Below, piece after piece: positions 5,989 through 6,555 of a stretch of DNA of 6,555 nt. The number at the start of each line of letters is the position of its first letter. Position 1 is the stretch's first letter. The translations under genes and the position numbers were made by a program. Source of the DNA: an uncultured Phycisphaerales bacterium (lineage in GTDB: Bacteria; Planctomycetota; Phycisphaerae; WQYP01); NCBI GenBank assembly GCA_937901265.1, contig CALCHA010000598.1:1-6555 (forward strand). Reading direction: 5' to 3'. The notes under the pieces are model-generated. The model was not told the DNA's origin. It ran no database searches and worked only from the letters and a program-made list of their open reading frames with translations.

Positions 5989-6555
5989 TCACCGCCACTT
6001 GCGGCTCTCCAGGATCAGGTAGGTGAAAAACAAAAACAGCAGCGAAAATCCGAGGAAGTAGCCCAGGTGCGCCGTGTCCACAACCCCCTTCGCGAAATCC
6101 CCGATGTGGTTGCCCACCCCCACGTACGCCATCGTCGGCCGGAGAAAAGAGATGTTCAGCCACCCGAACAGCCGCGCCGGCACCAGTGTCGCCAGCCCGC
6201 TGGAAAAGGTCATGAACCCCAGCACCAGCATCGTCGCCAGATAAGCCACGATCTGATTCTGTGTACAGGTCGAGAAAAACAGCCCCACCGCCACATACAT
6301 CATCCCCATCAGCAGCAGCCCCAGGTATGCGGAGAACGTCTGCCCCCAGTCCGGCCGCCCGAAGATCAGCAGCAGCCCCACGTAGAGAAACGTCGAGGCC
6401 AGCAGGATCAGGTAAAACAGCATCGCGCCGAAATACTTGCCCAGCACGAGGTCCACCTCGGTCACCGGGCTGGTCCGCAGCATCTCGATCCGCCCCGAGC
6501 GGTATTCATCCGACAAAAGCGACATCGTGATCCCGGGAATGATGAAAAACAGCCC
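5989..6555 (-). CDS. GldF-type ABC-2 transporter permease, N-terminus outside window
   Basis: The C-terminal 188 residues of an inner-membrane ABC exporter-type permease. The reading frame stays open to the window edge, and the ATG at 6525 is internal because the residues before it (FFIIPGIT) already match the family. The cytoplasmic coupling segment reads PGITMSLLSDEYRSGRIEML, followed by SPVTEVDLVLGKYFG, the E-x-x-x-G-x-I/T-E-x-L and GK pattern of ABC-2 permeases. Hydrophobic helices follow at visible residues of about 41-65, 73-95, 101-126 and 162-182. The motif CTQNQIVAY (97-105) and the end GNHIGDFAKGVVD...LESRKWR closely resemble GldF of gliding bacteria. The stop is 52 bases upstream of the GldG-like gene, as expected for a GldF-GldG pair. 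The family transports with a separate ATPase, expected upstream beyond 6555. The substrate is unknown. Confidence 0.92.
   Translation of the reverse strand, partial: GLFFIIPGITMSLLSDEYRSGRIEMLRTSPVTEVDLVLGKYFGAMLFYLILLASTFLYVGLLLIFGRPDWGQTFSAYLGLLLMGMMYVAVGLFFSTCTQNQIVAYLATMLVLGFMTFSSGLATLVPARLFGWLNISFLRPTMAYVGVGNHIGDFAKGVVDTAHLGYFLGFSLLFLFFTYLILESRKWR

Noticed and set aside
5989..6525. ATG at 6525 as the start of the permease gene
   Set aside because: The frame stays open to the window edge, and the ten residues before this Met already match the ABC-2 permease coupling region, so the gene is truncated by the window.

Overview
The window is GC-rich DNA with five genes, all on the minus strand and tightly packed. 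It probably comes from a Gram-negative bacterium with lipopolysaccharide, because kdsB is present. High GC, Thr/Ala/Pro-rich linkers (SAPAT, TQPAT) and a GldF/GldG/DUF4340 gene set outside an obvious Bacteroidota background suggest a planctomycete, perhaps of the Phycisphaerae. That assignment is inference from style, not from a marker gene. No tRNA, rRNA, CRISPR array, insertion sequence or phage gene is visible.

In the direction of transcription (high to low coordinates) the layout is as follows. (1) The C-terminal 188 residues of a GldF-type ABC-2 permease (5989-6555, cut by the window edge). (2) A 714-residue GldG-type auxiliary protein anchored at both ends (3792-5936). (3) A 676-residue DUF4340-type protein with an N-terminal anchor and four tandem modules (1706-3736). 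(4) A 146-base gap with a strong hairpin and a possible weak promoter (1560-1705). (5) A four-helix membrane protein resembling DUF1189 (627-1559). (6) The first 210 residues of kdsB (1-630), which overlaps gene 5 by the four bases GTGA.

The first three genes form a recognisable membrane module. The permease would pair with an ABC ATPase, expected just beyond 6555 but not visible. The GldG-like and DUF4340 proteins would project large domains from the inner membrane into the periplasm. In Bacteroidota, GldA/GldF/GldG is linked to gliding motility; outside that phylum the substrate is unknown. The last two genes look like a separate transcription unit or a weakly attenuated continuation, with kdsB supplying CMP-Kdo for lipid A/LPS core assembly.

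I found no clearly undescribed system. The points most worth a second look are the fourfold repeat in the DUF4340 protein, the helical insertion in the GldG-like protein, and the hairpin that splits the gene cluster.
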